32,184 bases of DNA from Deltaproteobacteria bacterium (lineage in GTDB: Bacteria > Desulfobacterota > Desulfobacteria > Desulfobacterales > SURF-15): NCBI GenBank assembly GCA_024644775.1, contig JAHEHB010000003.1, positions 9,448 to 41,631 on the forward strand, in the 5' to 3' direction. Shown piece after piece: positions 25,198 to 32,184 of the stretch; positions within the stretch are counted from its first letter, which is position 1; each line of letters begins with the position of its first letter. The notes beneath the pieces were generated by a model that saw nothing but the letters and a program-made list of their open reading frames with translations, had not been told where the DNA came from and made no database searches. Position numbers and translations under genes: made by a program.

Positions 25198-26276
25198 CCC
25201 CCCACGTAACTGGATACTGCGGGATACACCAGAGCGGTAACAGGGTCGCCCAATTCCATTCCCAAATCCGCAGCACGAATAGGCGGATAGAGGGTGGCAG
25301 CCGGCACGTATGGAGACCGCCGGATACTGCGAGGGTCAATTTTCAGCATTAGCTGTGTCATAGTGGTATTGCCTGCAAGGGTGATGGTGGAGATCTCATC
25401 CGGACCGATGCCGGCTTTCCTGATAATTCGCCTTAGGATGCTGTTGATGGTTTTTATAACGACTTCATTCAGTTTCGTTAATCCTTCCGGTTTTTCGGCA
25501 TAAACAATCCGGCTGATCACATCTTCTCCATAACTGATCTGTCCGTTGAAGTCGCCGTATTGGCTTAGAATCGCACCGGCTTTTAGATCGATGACCTGGC
25601 CATAGATGGTGGTGGTTCCGATATCCATGGCGATGGCGTAATTTCTGTCGGTTGCATCACCGGGTTGCACATTTATGATACGGGTTTTTCCCATATCTCG
25701 AACCGGACGGGCAAGGGTTGCGGTTACTTTGAAGTCGTCTTCTCGCATCGCCGAAGGTATCTTTCGGATCATCGAAAGCTCAACCTCAAGTCGATGTTCA
25801 TCATGGTTAAGCTTTAAATAGCTCACAAGCCTGGTGACATCCGGTAGATTGTCCTGTACCGTAGGCTCCGGTAGCTCCAGATATATCTTTTCTACCGGGG
25901 GGACAAAAAGCCCCTTTTCTTTGAGTTCTTCAAGGTTGATGTGTCGAATACGAGCCGTTTTCCGTGGTGTCGCTTGCAAGTTCAGTACCTTGGCATCTAT
26001 GGCAGATTCTACAGGTACCCGAACGACCAGATCGCTTTTTACTTTTGCCAAACAGGCCTGCCGATATCCCTTCTCCTGATCCTCTCGGTTCAGTTTTTCG
26101 GTAATGCCACCTTCCACCGTTCCATCTTCAACGATGACCCGACATTTACCGCATACACCCTCGCCGCCACAGGATGCATTAATGTGTACACCGGCTTCCA
26201 ACGCAGCGCGAATAAGGCTTTCTCCATCGGCAACGGTTACCTTTTTTTTATGGGGAAGAAATAAGATTTGATGCAT
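25164..26276 (-). CDS. RACo-type corrinoid-protein activator, N-terminal part (frameshifted)
   Basis: RACo-type proteins use ATP to push an electron onto the inactive Co(II) of the corrinoid/iron-sulfur protein. This part has the plant-type 2Fe-2S ferredoxin domain (C36, C42, C45, C75), a linker domain (about 95-200) and the first ASKHA phosphate motif MDIGTTTIYG (near 218). It runs in its proper frame to V358-G359-G360 (YVGG) and then reads ten wrong codons to a TAA at 25164-25166. Joined to the downstream frame it gives about 641 residues, close to what I expect for the family. It follows the CoA-transferase/GNAT gene by 63 bases. The ATG has AAAAGGAAA upstream. Confidence 0.82.
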   Translation of the reverse strand: MHQILFLPHKKKVTVADGESLIRAALEAGVHINASCGGEGVCGKCRVIVEDGTVEGGITEKLNREDQEKGYRQACLAKVKSDLVVRVPVESAIDAKVLNLQATPRKTARIRHINLEELKEKGLFVPPVEKIYLELPEPTVQDNLPDVTRLVSYLKLNHDEHRLEVELSMIRKIPSAMREDDFKVTATLARPVRDMGKTRIINVQPGDATDRNYAIAMDIGTTTIYGQVIDLKAGAILSQYGDFNGQISYGEDVISRIVYAEKPEGLTKLNEVVIKTINSILRRIIRKAGIGPDEISTITLAGNTTMTQLMLKIDPRSIRRSPYVPAATLYPPIRAADLGMELGDPVTALVYPAVSSYVGGWDPVCIAPKN

Positions 26277-26339
26277 ATTTATGTAAATTTCCTTTTAGAT
26301 AGAATTCTTTGTTGCAAACATCCAGTATCGAGCATCCTT

Positions 26340-28211
26340 TCAATCAAACTTACATCTTAATATGAGCACATGATTATCGACATCCGTCTCAACCCGGTAT
26401 GGTAAACTTCTGAACAATTGATTCATACCTTGATTTTGCCGGGTCGTGTACGCGTAAAAGCCATCGATATTGTTTTCTTTTGCTGCCTCAGACAATTTAT
26501 TGATCATGATTCCACCCAAACCTTTTCGCTGCCAATCTTTGCTGACGGAAAATGCAATTTCAGCCATGTTCTTGTCCGGATCGAGAAGATACTCCCCAAT
26601 GGCCACCACTTTACCAAATCCGAATTCCCCAACCACTGCAACAATGGTTAAGTTTTTAATATAATCGATCTGGGTAATCCCTTCCACTTCTTCTCGGAAA
26701 AAAGATGATTTTTCATGGAAAAATCGCGACACCACATCATCCTTGTCAAGGTTATAGAAATGTTCCTGTATCCGACGCTCATCCACCGGCTTGGCGGGTC
26801 GGATGGCGACCCGTTCGTTATTGATTTCTCGAATCTCTTCAAGATGTACCGGATACACACCATGAATCGAATCCTTTAGATTCCGCTCGGGACTGAACAG
26901 GCCCATTTTCTTTGCCTCTAAAAACAACTCGTCCCGAAAACCGGGATGCGCAATGCTGATCATCGCTAAGGCTCTTTCTTGGAAACTTTTCCCAAACAGA
27001 TTGACCGCACCATATTCTGTGACCACATAGTGCACATCTCCCCGTGGAACCACGACAGCCGTATCCGAAAGCATGGGAACGATGCGGCTGATTTTGCCAT
27101 GTTGAGATGTTGAGGCAAGTAGAAGGATGGATTTTCCGTCTTCTGTCTGAGCAGCCCCACGCATAAAATCGAGCATACCCGTAACACCCGAAAAATAATT
27201 AACCGGCAAGGCATCTGCAGCCACTTGTCCAGTTAAATCCATGGTCATGGCGACATTGATGGAGACCATCTTTTGATGTCGTGAAATGACCCCGGGATCG
27301 TTCACATAATCCGAAGGATGAAATTCAATACCCGGATTGTCATCAATAAATTCATAAAGAGACTGTGTGCCAATGGCGGCACTGGCCACCAATTTTCCAT
27401 CGTTGAATCCCTTCTTTCGGTTCGTAATCACCCCTCTTGCCACAAGATGCATTATATCATCGGTAAGGTATTGGGTATGAATCCCTAAGTCATTTTTATC
27501 TTTCAGGGCTAACAGAACCGCTTGAGGGGTGGTGCCGAGACTAATTTGAATCGTTGAACCGTCGTCGATCAATCTCGGAATCAGCCGGGCAATGGTATAA
27601 GCGGCTTCAGATTCGGGTTGTTCTCCGATTGTCAAAAGATCCTCATCATACTCCACAAACAGATCCACATCGTTCACATGGATAAAACTTCGACCCAATA
27701 CCCTTGGCATTTTCGAATTGACCTGGGCGATCACCAGATCTGCCGACATTGCTGCAGATAGGGTAATATCGACTGAGACGCCGAGGCTCATCCACCCGAA
27801 ATCATCCGGGGGAGATACCTGAACGAGTGCCACATGGATCGGCAATTGTCTCGTCTTAAACAGCCTGGGGACTGCAGAAAGATTCAGCGGCGTGATAAAT
27901 CGCAAGTTTCTGGCAAGTCCTTTGGGTTTGGCTGAGCCAAGATAGAAAGACCGGATATTGAGGCTGTGCCCCTTCGTTTTACTGGCAATAAGGCTTAAAG
28001 GGGTGGTTTCAAGGGCGAGCAACCGCACAATTTCGACATCTTTGAGACCCTCGGCTGCTTCGGCAAATTCCCTGACAAGGTGCTGGGGTTCACCGCAAGA
28101 GGATCCGATATAGACCCTTTGACCGGATTTGATACGTTGAATCGCCTCCTGTACGGCGCATTTCTTTTCAACATACCAATCAGCCCAATAGGTGGTTCGG
28201 ATATCAGCCAT
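26340..28211 (-). CDS. Acetyl-CoA hydrolase/transferase-family protein fused to a GNAT acetyltransferase
   Basis: A 623-residue two-domain protein. Residues 1 to about 450 are a class I CoA-transferase of the acetyl-CoA hydrolase/4-hydroxybutyrate CoA-transferase type (GSSCGEP near 36; GIHTQYLTDD near 243-252; VVTEYGAVNLFGK near 396-408). Residues about 465-623 are a GNAT domain with the acetyl-CoA pyrophosphate loop in QRKGLGGIM (561-569). In active relatives such as AbfT the catalytic Glu lies in a GIH(S/T)E motif; here the same place reads HTQ (Q247), so transferase activity is uncertain. The fusion could acetylate a protein or metabolite in response to acyl-CoA state. The ATG has AAAGGAG upstream. 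It is the first gene of the leftward C1 block, 63 bases before the RACo-type gene. Confidence 0.9.
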   Translation of the reverse strand: MADIRTTYWADWYVEKKCAVQEAIQRIKSGQRVYIGSSCGEPQHLVREFAEAAEGLKDVEIVRLLALETTPLSLIASKTKGHSLNIRSFYLGSAKPKGLARNLRFITPLNLSAVPRLFKTRQLPIHVALVQVSPPDDFGWMSLGVSVDITLSAAMSADLVIAQVNSKMPRVLGRSFIHVNDVDLFVEYDEDLLTIGEQPESEAAYTIARLIPRLIDDGSTIQISLGTTPQAVLLALKDKNDLGIHTQYLTDDIMHLVARGVITNRKKGFNDGKLVASAAIGTQSLYEFIDDNPGIEFHPSDYVNDPGVISRHQKMVSINVAMTMDLTGQVAADALPVNYFSGVTGMLDFMRGAAQTEDGKSILLLASTSQHGKISRIVPMLSDTAVVVPRGDVHYVVTEYGAVNLFGKSFQERALAMISIAHPGFRDELFLEAKKMGLFSPERNLKDSIHGVYPVHLEEIREINNERVAIRPAKPVDERRIQEHFYNLDKDDVVSRFFHEKSSFFREEVEGITQIDYIKNLTIVAVVGEFGFGKVVAIGEYLLDPDKNMAEIAFSVSKDWQRKGLGGIMINKLSEAAKENNIDGFYAYTTRQNQGMNQLFRSLPYRVETDVDNHVLILRCKFD

Positions 28212-28337
28212 TCCACTCCTTTGTCATTTGATATGAATGAACATTTCGGATGCAATTTTAAGGTATTAGGATTAGCTTATCCAGATTCGAATATCAAGAA
28301 GAACATCGTATCATGTTTGCAGTGTTCTCCTTCGTGC

Positions 28338-28366
28338 TTGACCGAACCATCGAGTTTTTCTATTAT
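28338..28366 (+). promoter_or_regulatory. Probable sigma-70 promoter of rmuC
   Basis: TTGACC (28338-28343), a 17-base spacer, and TATTAT (28361-28366), with one mismatch to consensus in each box. Transcription would start near 28373, about 40 bases before the ATG at 28415. It lies in the 203-base divergent gap shared with the CoA-transferase/GNAT gene. Confidence 0.6.
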
Positions 28367-28414
28367 TTTCTCGCGACATAGCGCGTTTTTCAATATGATA
28401 TAAAGGATTACCCA

Positions 28415-29731
28415 ATGACGGAGCGCCTTCTCATCATTTCCCTTTTAACCTCCCTATGCACGCTGGTTTTCATTTTGATCCTTCTCCGCCGAAAACTTGA
28501 TGGCGGAATTACCACACTCAAAGATCATCTGAGGGGACTTGAGCAAAAACAGACCCAAACCGAAACAATCGTAAAAGACGAAGTTGCCAGAAACCGACAA
28601 GAAACAACCGGCAGCGCAAAACTGGCCCGAGAAGAACTGAGCAAATCCCTGAAAGATACCAGTGACTCATTTCTAAAACGAATGACCGAAAATGCCCGCA
28701 TGCAAAAGGGTCAACTGGACTCTTTTTCCAAACAGATAGGGAATTTGACCAAGCTTAATGAGGAAAAGCTTGAATCCATGCGGCGAACACTGGAACATCA
28801 GATACGTGCTCTGCAGGAAAACAACAGCAGAAAACTGGAACAAATGCGAGCCACGGTTGATGAGAAGCTGCAATCAACCCTTGAAAAACGATTGGGCGAG
28901 TCCTTTAAGCAGGTAAGCGAACGACTCGAGCAAGTTTACAAAGGTCTGGGGGAAATGCGAAGCCTCGCTACCGGCGTGGGGGATTTAAAAAAAGTGTTAA
29001 CCAATGTAAAGACCCGTGGTACCTGGGGAGAAATTCAGCTGGGAAATATTTTGGAACAAATCCTAACGCCGGATCAGTATGAAATGAACGTGCAAACAAA
29101 AAAAAACAGCAACGAACGCGTCGAATTTGCCATCAAATTGCCCGGACAAGGCACCGACAGGGAACAGGGGGTATGGATGCCCATCGACTCCAAGTTTCCC
29201 CAGGAAGATTACCAGCGCCTTACGGATGCCCAAGAGGCGGCGGATAAGGAACTTGCTGATAAATCCATCAAAAACTTGGAGATGCGAATCAGGTTAGAGG
29301 CAAAGAACATCAGAGAAAAATATATCGATCCTCCCAATACGACCGATTTCGGCATCATGTTTTTACCGGTTGAAGGGTTGTATGCCGAGGTGCTGCGCCG
29401 GCCGGGGTTATGCGATTTGCTTCAGCGGGATTACAGAGTCACGGTTACCGGCCCCACGACGTTAGCTGCCTTGCTAAACAGCTTGCAGATGGGATTTCGA
29501 ACGCTCGCCATTGAAAAACGTTCCAGTGAAGTATGGGAATTGCTGGGTATTGTCAAAACAGAGTTTGGAAAATTTGGAGATGTACTTGCGGTAACTAAAA
29601 AGAAGCTTCAAGAAGCCAGCAGTACCATCGATAAAGCCGAAGTCCGTACCCGCGCCATCGAACGAAAATTAAGAGACGTTCAAGAAATACCGATCGAAAA
29701 TAAAAATCCCGTCGAACGGATCGAAGAATAG
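28415..29731 (+). CDS. rmuC: DNA recombination protein RmuC
   Basis: RmuC-family proteins are membrane-anchored, coiled-coil proteins with a predicted nuclease-like domain; in E. coli they limit rearrangement at short inverted repeats. Here one N-terminal transmembrane helix (about 5-24) is followed by a long coiled coil (about 30-185). The RmuC domain (about 195-415) starts at TRGTWGEIQLGNIL and contains VWMPIDSKFP, DFGIMFLPVEGLYAEVL and a GPTTLAALLNSLQMGF segment. The length of 438 is normal. The ATG has AAAGGA eight bases upstream. It is transcribed from its own promoter, divergently from the CoA-transferase/GNAT gene. Confidence 0.94.
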   Translation: MTERLLIISLLTSLCTLVFILILLRRKLDGGITTLKDHLRGLEQKQTQTETIVKDEVARNRQETTGSAKLAREELSKSLKDTSDSFLKRMTENARMQKGQLDSFSKQIGNLTKLNEEKLESMRRTLEHQIRALQENNSRKLEQMRATVDEKLQSTLEKRLGESFKQVSERLEQVYKGLGEMRSLATGVGDLKKVLTNVKTRGTWGEIQLGNILEQILTPDQYEMNVQTKKNSNERVEFAIKLPGQGTDREQGVWMPIDSKFPQEDYQRLTDAQEAADKELADKSIKNLEMRIRLEAKNIREKYIDPPNTTDFGIMFLPVEGLYAEVLRRPGLCDLLQRDYRVTVTGPTTLAALLNSLQMGFRTLAIEKRSSEVWELLGIVKTEFGKFGDVLAVTKKKLQEASSTIDKAEVRTRAIERKLRDVQEIPIENKNPVERIEE

Positions 29732-29734
29732 ATA

Positions 29735-29749
29735 GGTATTGACAATACC
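29735..29749. promoter_or_regulatory. Operator-like palindrome between rmuC and the TRAP genes
   Basis: GGTATT (29735-29740) and AATACC (29744-29749) are perfect inverted six-base arms around GAC. A TTGACA box (29739-29744) is embedded in the palindrome, so a dimeric regulator bound here would mask a -35 element. No good -10 box follows at 17 bases, which weakens the promoter reading. Confidence 0.3.
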
Positions 29750-29856
29750 AAACGGATTTAATAGCTAAATATCGTGTATAACCCCTAACTTTTAAACTCG
29801 CCTTATCAATTGTTTCCTTTAAAGGAAAAAATTACGTTATTCAAGGTAGGCTCATT

Positions 29857-30318
29857 ATGTGGAAGCTCGCTAAATTGATTAATAAATATCTCACCGGACT
29901 TATGGGGATTCTCATGGTCTTTATGGTCGTCGATGTGTTTCTTCAGGTTCTGTTTCGCTTCGTGATAGAAAAACCCTTGTCATGGACAGAGGAAGTTTCC
30001 CGCTATCTATTTGTTTGGATTGTCTGGATCGGATCCGCCATTGTCTTTGCGGACAAAGCCCACGTGGGCATCGATATTCTGGTAAAAAAATTTTCGTTAA
30101 ATTGGCAGCGACGGATGGAAATATTGATCTATCTGATTTTCTTATTTCCGCTGTGTATCATGTTATATCAGGGGGTCGCCCTTGCAAAGCTCAACATGAA
30201 TCAACCTTCGGCAGCCCTTCGAATGCCCATGGGAATTCCATATGCGGCAATACCGATTGCCGCCTTTGTAATGATCTTAAACACGCTGTTTTATGTTTTT
30301 TTTCCAAAGAAGAAGTGA
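29857..30318 (+). CDS. dctQ: TRAP transporter small permease (DctQ family)
   Basis: A 153-residue inner-membrane protein with four predicted helices (about 12-34, 50-66, 88-107 and 126-147). The DctQ pattern is present: the first helix ends DVFLQVLFRFV, then the loop PLSWTEEVSRYLFVWIVWIG and ADKAHVGIDIL. DctQ supports the large permease and contacts the solute-bound periplasmic receptor. The ATG has AAGG nearby. The stop is 12 bases before dctM, so the two are co-transcribed. Confidence 0.93.
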   Translation: MWKLAKLINKYLTGLMGILMVFMVVDVFLQVLFRFVIEKPLSWTEEVSRYLFVWIVWIGSAIVFADKAHVGIDILVKKFSLNWQRRMEILIYLIFLFPLCIMLYQGVALAKLNMNQPSAALRMPMGIPYAAIPIAAFVMILNTLFYVFFPKKK

Positions 30319-30330
30319 AGGAGCAACTGC

Positions 30331-31608
30331 ATGGCAATTTTGCTGATTTTCGGATTTCTTGTTCTGGTTGCATTCGGAATGCCCATCGCCCTATCCCTCA
30401 CAACCATATGTACTATCACGCTCATTGTCGATCCCGATTTACCCCTGAACTTACTGGCTGCAAAGCTTTTTACCGGAACCGATGTTTTCATTTTACTTGC
30501 ATTGCCATTTTTCATACTTGCCGGGCAAATCATGTTTGAAGGCGGCGTTGCCAGGCGGGTTATAAACGTTGCCGATACTGCCGTAGGATCCATCACCGGA
30601 GGTCTGGCCCACATCAATGTCGTCGCTTCGATGTTTTTTGCGGGGATATCGGGTGCTGCGGTAGCCGATACCGCTGCCCTCGGCCCTCTGGAAATACCCA
30701 TGATGATCAAAGGGGGATATTCAAAGGAGAATGCCGCAAGTGTCACAGCGATTTCTTCAGTGATTGGAATCATCATTCCACCCAGTATTCCTATGATTAT
30801 GTATGGATTGGCTTCAAGAACATCCATCATACGGCTTTTCTTGGGCGGCATGCTGCCCGGGATATTGATTGGGCTATCTCTCATGACTATCAATTACCTC
30901 ATTGCAAAACGCAACAACTGGGTTTCCGACCATAAGTTCAGCATTCGCCGCCTGATAAACGCGCTGAGGGAAGGAGCACTGGCACTTGTCATGCCGATGA
31001 TCATTATCGGTGGAATTTTAGGGGGGGTTTTCACACCCACCGAGGCCGGAATCGTTGCGGTGATCTACGGTATCATCGTTGCAATGTTTATTCACCGGGA
31101 ACTGCCCATCGACCGTTTCCCCAGAATCTTTTCTGCAACCGTTAAGCAGTCTGCCGCCATCATGTTCATTATCGCCTCGGCGAGTCTATATGCGTGGTTG
31201 CTCACCTATTTTCGGATACCGATGCAACTATTTAAGTTCATGATGACCCTTACCGCAAATAAAACCCTTTTATTGCTGATGATCGTAGGGATTTACGTAC
31301 TCGCCGGGTTCATAATGGATCTAGGTGCGAACATAATCATTCTGGTCCCCATGTTCATGCCGCTGGTTCAAGCATTGGGAATCGACAAAGTCCATTTTGG
31401 TTTAATTACCATCACCTCACTTGCCATTGGATTGATAACACCGCCTGTGGCAGTATGTACCATCGTGGCTTCGCAAATCGCCGGTGTTTCCATTTTACAG
31501 GTCACCAAAGCAGCCATCCCCTATCTATTAGCCATTTTAGTTGCGCTCTTGTTGATCGTTTTTATTCCCGGATTCACGCTTTGGATACCCAACGCATTAA
31601 TGAATTAG
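30331..31608 (+). CDS. dctM: TRAP transporter large permease (DctM family)
   Basis: A complete 425-residue large subunit with about a dozen hydrophobic helices. Family landmarks are LALPFFILAGQIMFEGGVARR near 65-85, a SGAAVADTAALG loop near 109-120, IPPSIPMIMYG near 148-158, FTPTEAGIVAVIYG near 234-247, and LITPPVAVCTIVA near 369-381. It forms the ion-coupled transport path for an organic acid or similar solute. The ATG follows AAGGAG by eight bases. In this operon the order is small permease, large permease, then receptor. Confidence 0.96.
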   Translation: MAILLIFGFLVLVAFGMPIALSLTTICTITLIVDPDLPLNLLAAKLFTGTDVFILLALPFFILAGQIMFEGGVARRVINVADTAVGSITGGLAHINVVASMFFAGISGAAVADTAALGPLEIPMMIKGGYSKENAASVTAISSVIGIIIPPSIPMIMYGLASRTSIIRLFLGGMLPGILIGLSLMTINYLIAKRNNWVSDHKFSIRRLINALREGALALVMPMIIIGGILGGVFTPTEAGIVAVIYGIIVAMFIHRELPIDRFPRIFSATVKQSAAIMFIIASASLYAWLLTYFRIPMQLFKFMMTLTANKTLLLLMIVGIYVLAGFIMDLGANIIILVPMFMPLVQALGIDKVHFGLITITSLAIGLITPPVAVCTIVASQIAGVSILQVTKAAIPYLLAILVALLLIVFIPGFTLWIPNALMN

Positions 31609-31664
31609 AAATTAGGTAAAGAAAGGAGGTGTGAAGGGAATCTGAATAATTTCGTTTTGTTAGA

Positions 31665-31763
31665 ATGGACCGAACAATCGAAAAAGGAGTATATTACGTA
31701 TTTAAGTATCTTTTTGGCAGTAAGACAGTAAGGTACCCTGGTAACGCAACATTAACCTATTAA
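31665..31763 (+). CDS. Possible 32-residue small ORF between dctM and dctP
   Basis: ATG at 31665 opens MDRTIEKGVYYVFKYLFGSK and continues to a TAA at 31761-31763, twenty bases before the dctP start. The peptide is basic with an aromatic, amphipathic stretch. No ribosome site lies at the right distance; a strong AAAGGAGGTG word at 31622-31631 is about 33 bases too far upstream. It could equally be leader sequence with no product. Confidence 0.2.
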   Translation: MDRTIEKGVYYVFKYLFGSKTVRYPGNATLTY

Positions 31764-31782
31764 CGTTTAAGGAGGCAATGTC

Positions 31783-32184
31783 ATGAGAAGCCGATTTGTT
31801 TTGATCAGTGTATTGGTGATGGTCTTTGTGATCGGTCACACAACTGCCGGATTATCTGTGGATTGGACCCACAGAAACCCAAAACCGATTGTCATCAAAG
31901 TAGGTAGCTCCGCCGGGCAAGATGGCCCTTATATGGTGGGCGCTTCGATGATGGGCCCGATCGTCCATGCAATGACGCAGGGAAAATATGTATTCGAAGA
32001 ATACCCCAACTCTCAACTGGGAGATGAACGTGCACTCGTAGAATTGGTTCAAACCGGAGCTCTCAAGATTACCATTACGTCTACAGGCCCCCTCTCCGCC
32101 TGGAACGATAAGATCTCCATCGTGGATCTACCCTATCTGTTTAATAATGCAGAACACGGACGCCGAGTATTAGATGGACCTGTG
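31783..32184 (+). CDS. dctP: TRAP transporter solute-binding protein, N-terminal part (DctP family)
   Basis: The open frame runs from the ATG at 31783 off the right edge, giving 134 residues. The start is fixed by AAGGAGG seven bases upstream. Residues 1-24 look like a signal peptide (MRSRF, a hydrophobic core VLISVLVMVFVIG, then small residues), so the product is exported to the periplasm. The mature part has the DctP pattern: KPIVIKVGSSAGQDGPY, VFEEYPNSQLGDERALVELVQTGAL, then a WNDKISIVDLPYLF segment. The ligand is captured here and handed to DctQM. The specificity Arg lies beyond the window. Confidence 0.93.
   Translation, partial: MRSRFVLISVLVMVFVIGHTTAGLSVDWTHRNPKPIVIKVGSSAGQDGPYMVGASMMGPIVHAMTQGKYVFEEYPNSQLGDERALVELVQTGALKITITSTGPLSAWNDKISIVDLPYLFNNAEHGRRVLDGPV

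Overview
The window looks like part of the chromosome of a sulfate-reducing deltaproteobacterium (Desulfobacterota, probably Desulfobacterales or a near relative). The main clue is an operon of the methyl/acetyl branch of the Wood-Ljungdahl pathway whose proteins read like those of complete-oxidising sulfate reducers. Further clues are TRAP transporters at both ends, a CoA-transferase fused to a GNAT domain, and AT-rich inverted repeats between genes. This taxonomic reading is inference; there is no rRNA or other phylogenetic marker beyond the housekeeping genes. No tRNA, rRNA, CRISPR array, transposase or phage gene was seen.

Layout. At 1-377 is the 3' end of a TRAP large permease. From 8887 down to 532 a leftward block runs: small winged-helix-like protein, M16C zinc peptidase, hisS, aspS, and a sulfatase-fold hydrolase with a threonine in the nucleophile position. 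A rightward pair follows (DUF2062 membrane protein and rsmA/ksgA, start and stop overlapping). Next are a leftward GAPDH-family gene and a leftward gene for a 1397-residue protein carrying the ATP-grasp and phosphohistidine domains of pyruvate phosphate dikinase but no PEP/pyruvate barrel.

From 28211 down to about 16710 lies the C1 region, all leftward: CoA-transferase/GNAT fusion, a RACo-type corrinoid-protein activator split by a frameshift, a 580-base gap with the probable acs promoter and leader, then acsD-acsB-acsC-acsE, a terminator, and a DUF3786 protein. AcsE moves the methyl group from methyl-tetrahydrofolate to the corrinoid of AcsCD, RACo reductively reactivates that corrinoid, and AcsB joins methyl, CO and CoA (or runs the reverse for acetate oxidation). 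The CO dehydrogenase subunit (acsA) and its maturation factor are not in the window. From 28415 the strand switches: rmuC, then a TRAP transporter (dctQ, dctM, start of dctP) running off the right end.

The points most worth a second look are: an AcsD with a roughly 200-residue Lys/Ala/Glu-rich TolA-like tail; the RACo frameshift, which falls exactly on a G GGG GGA heptamer; the barrel-less dikinase with about 890 unassigned N-terminal residues; the CoA-transferase with Gln where related enzymes carry the catalytic Glu; and two MITE-like inverted repeats, one of them upstream of the acs operon.
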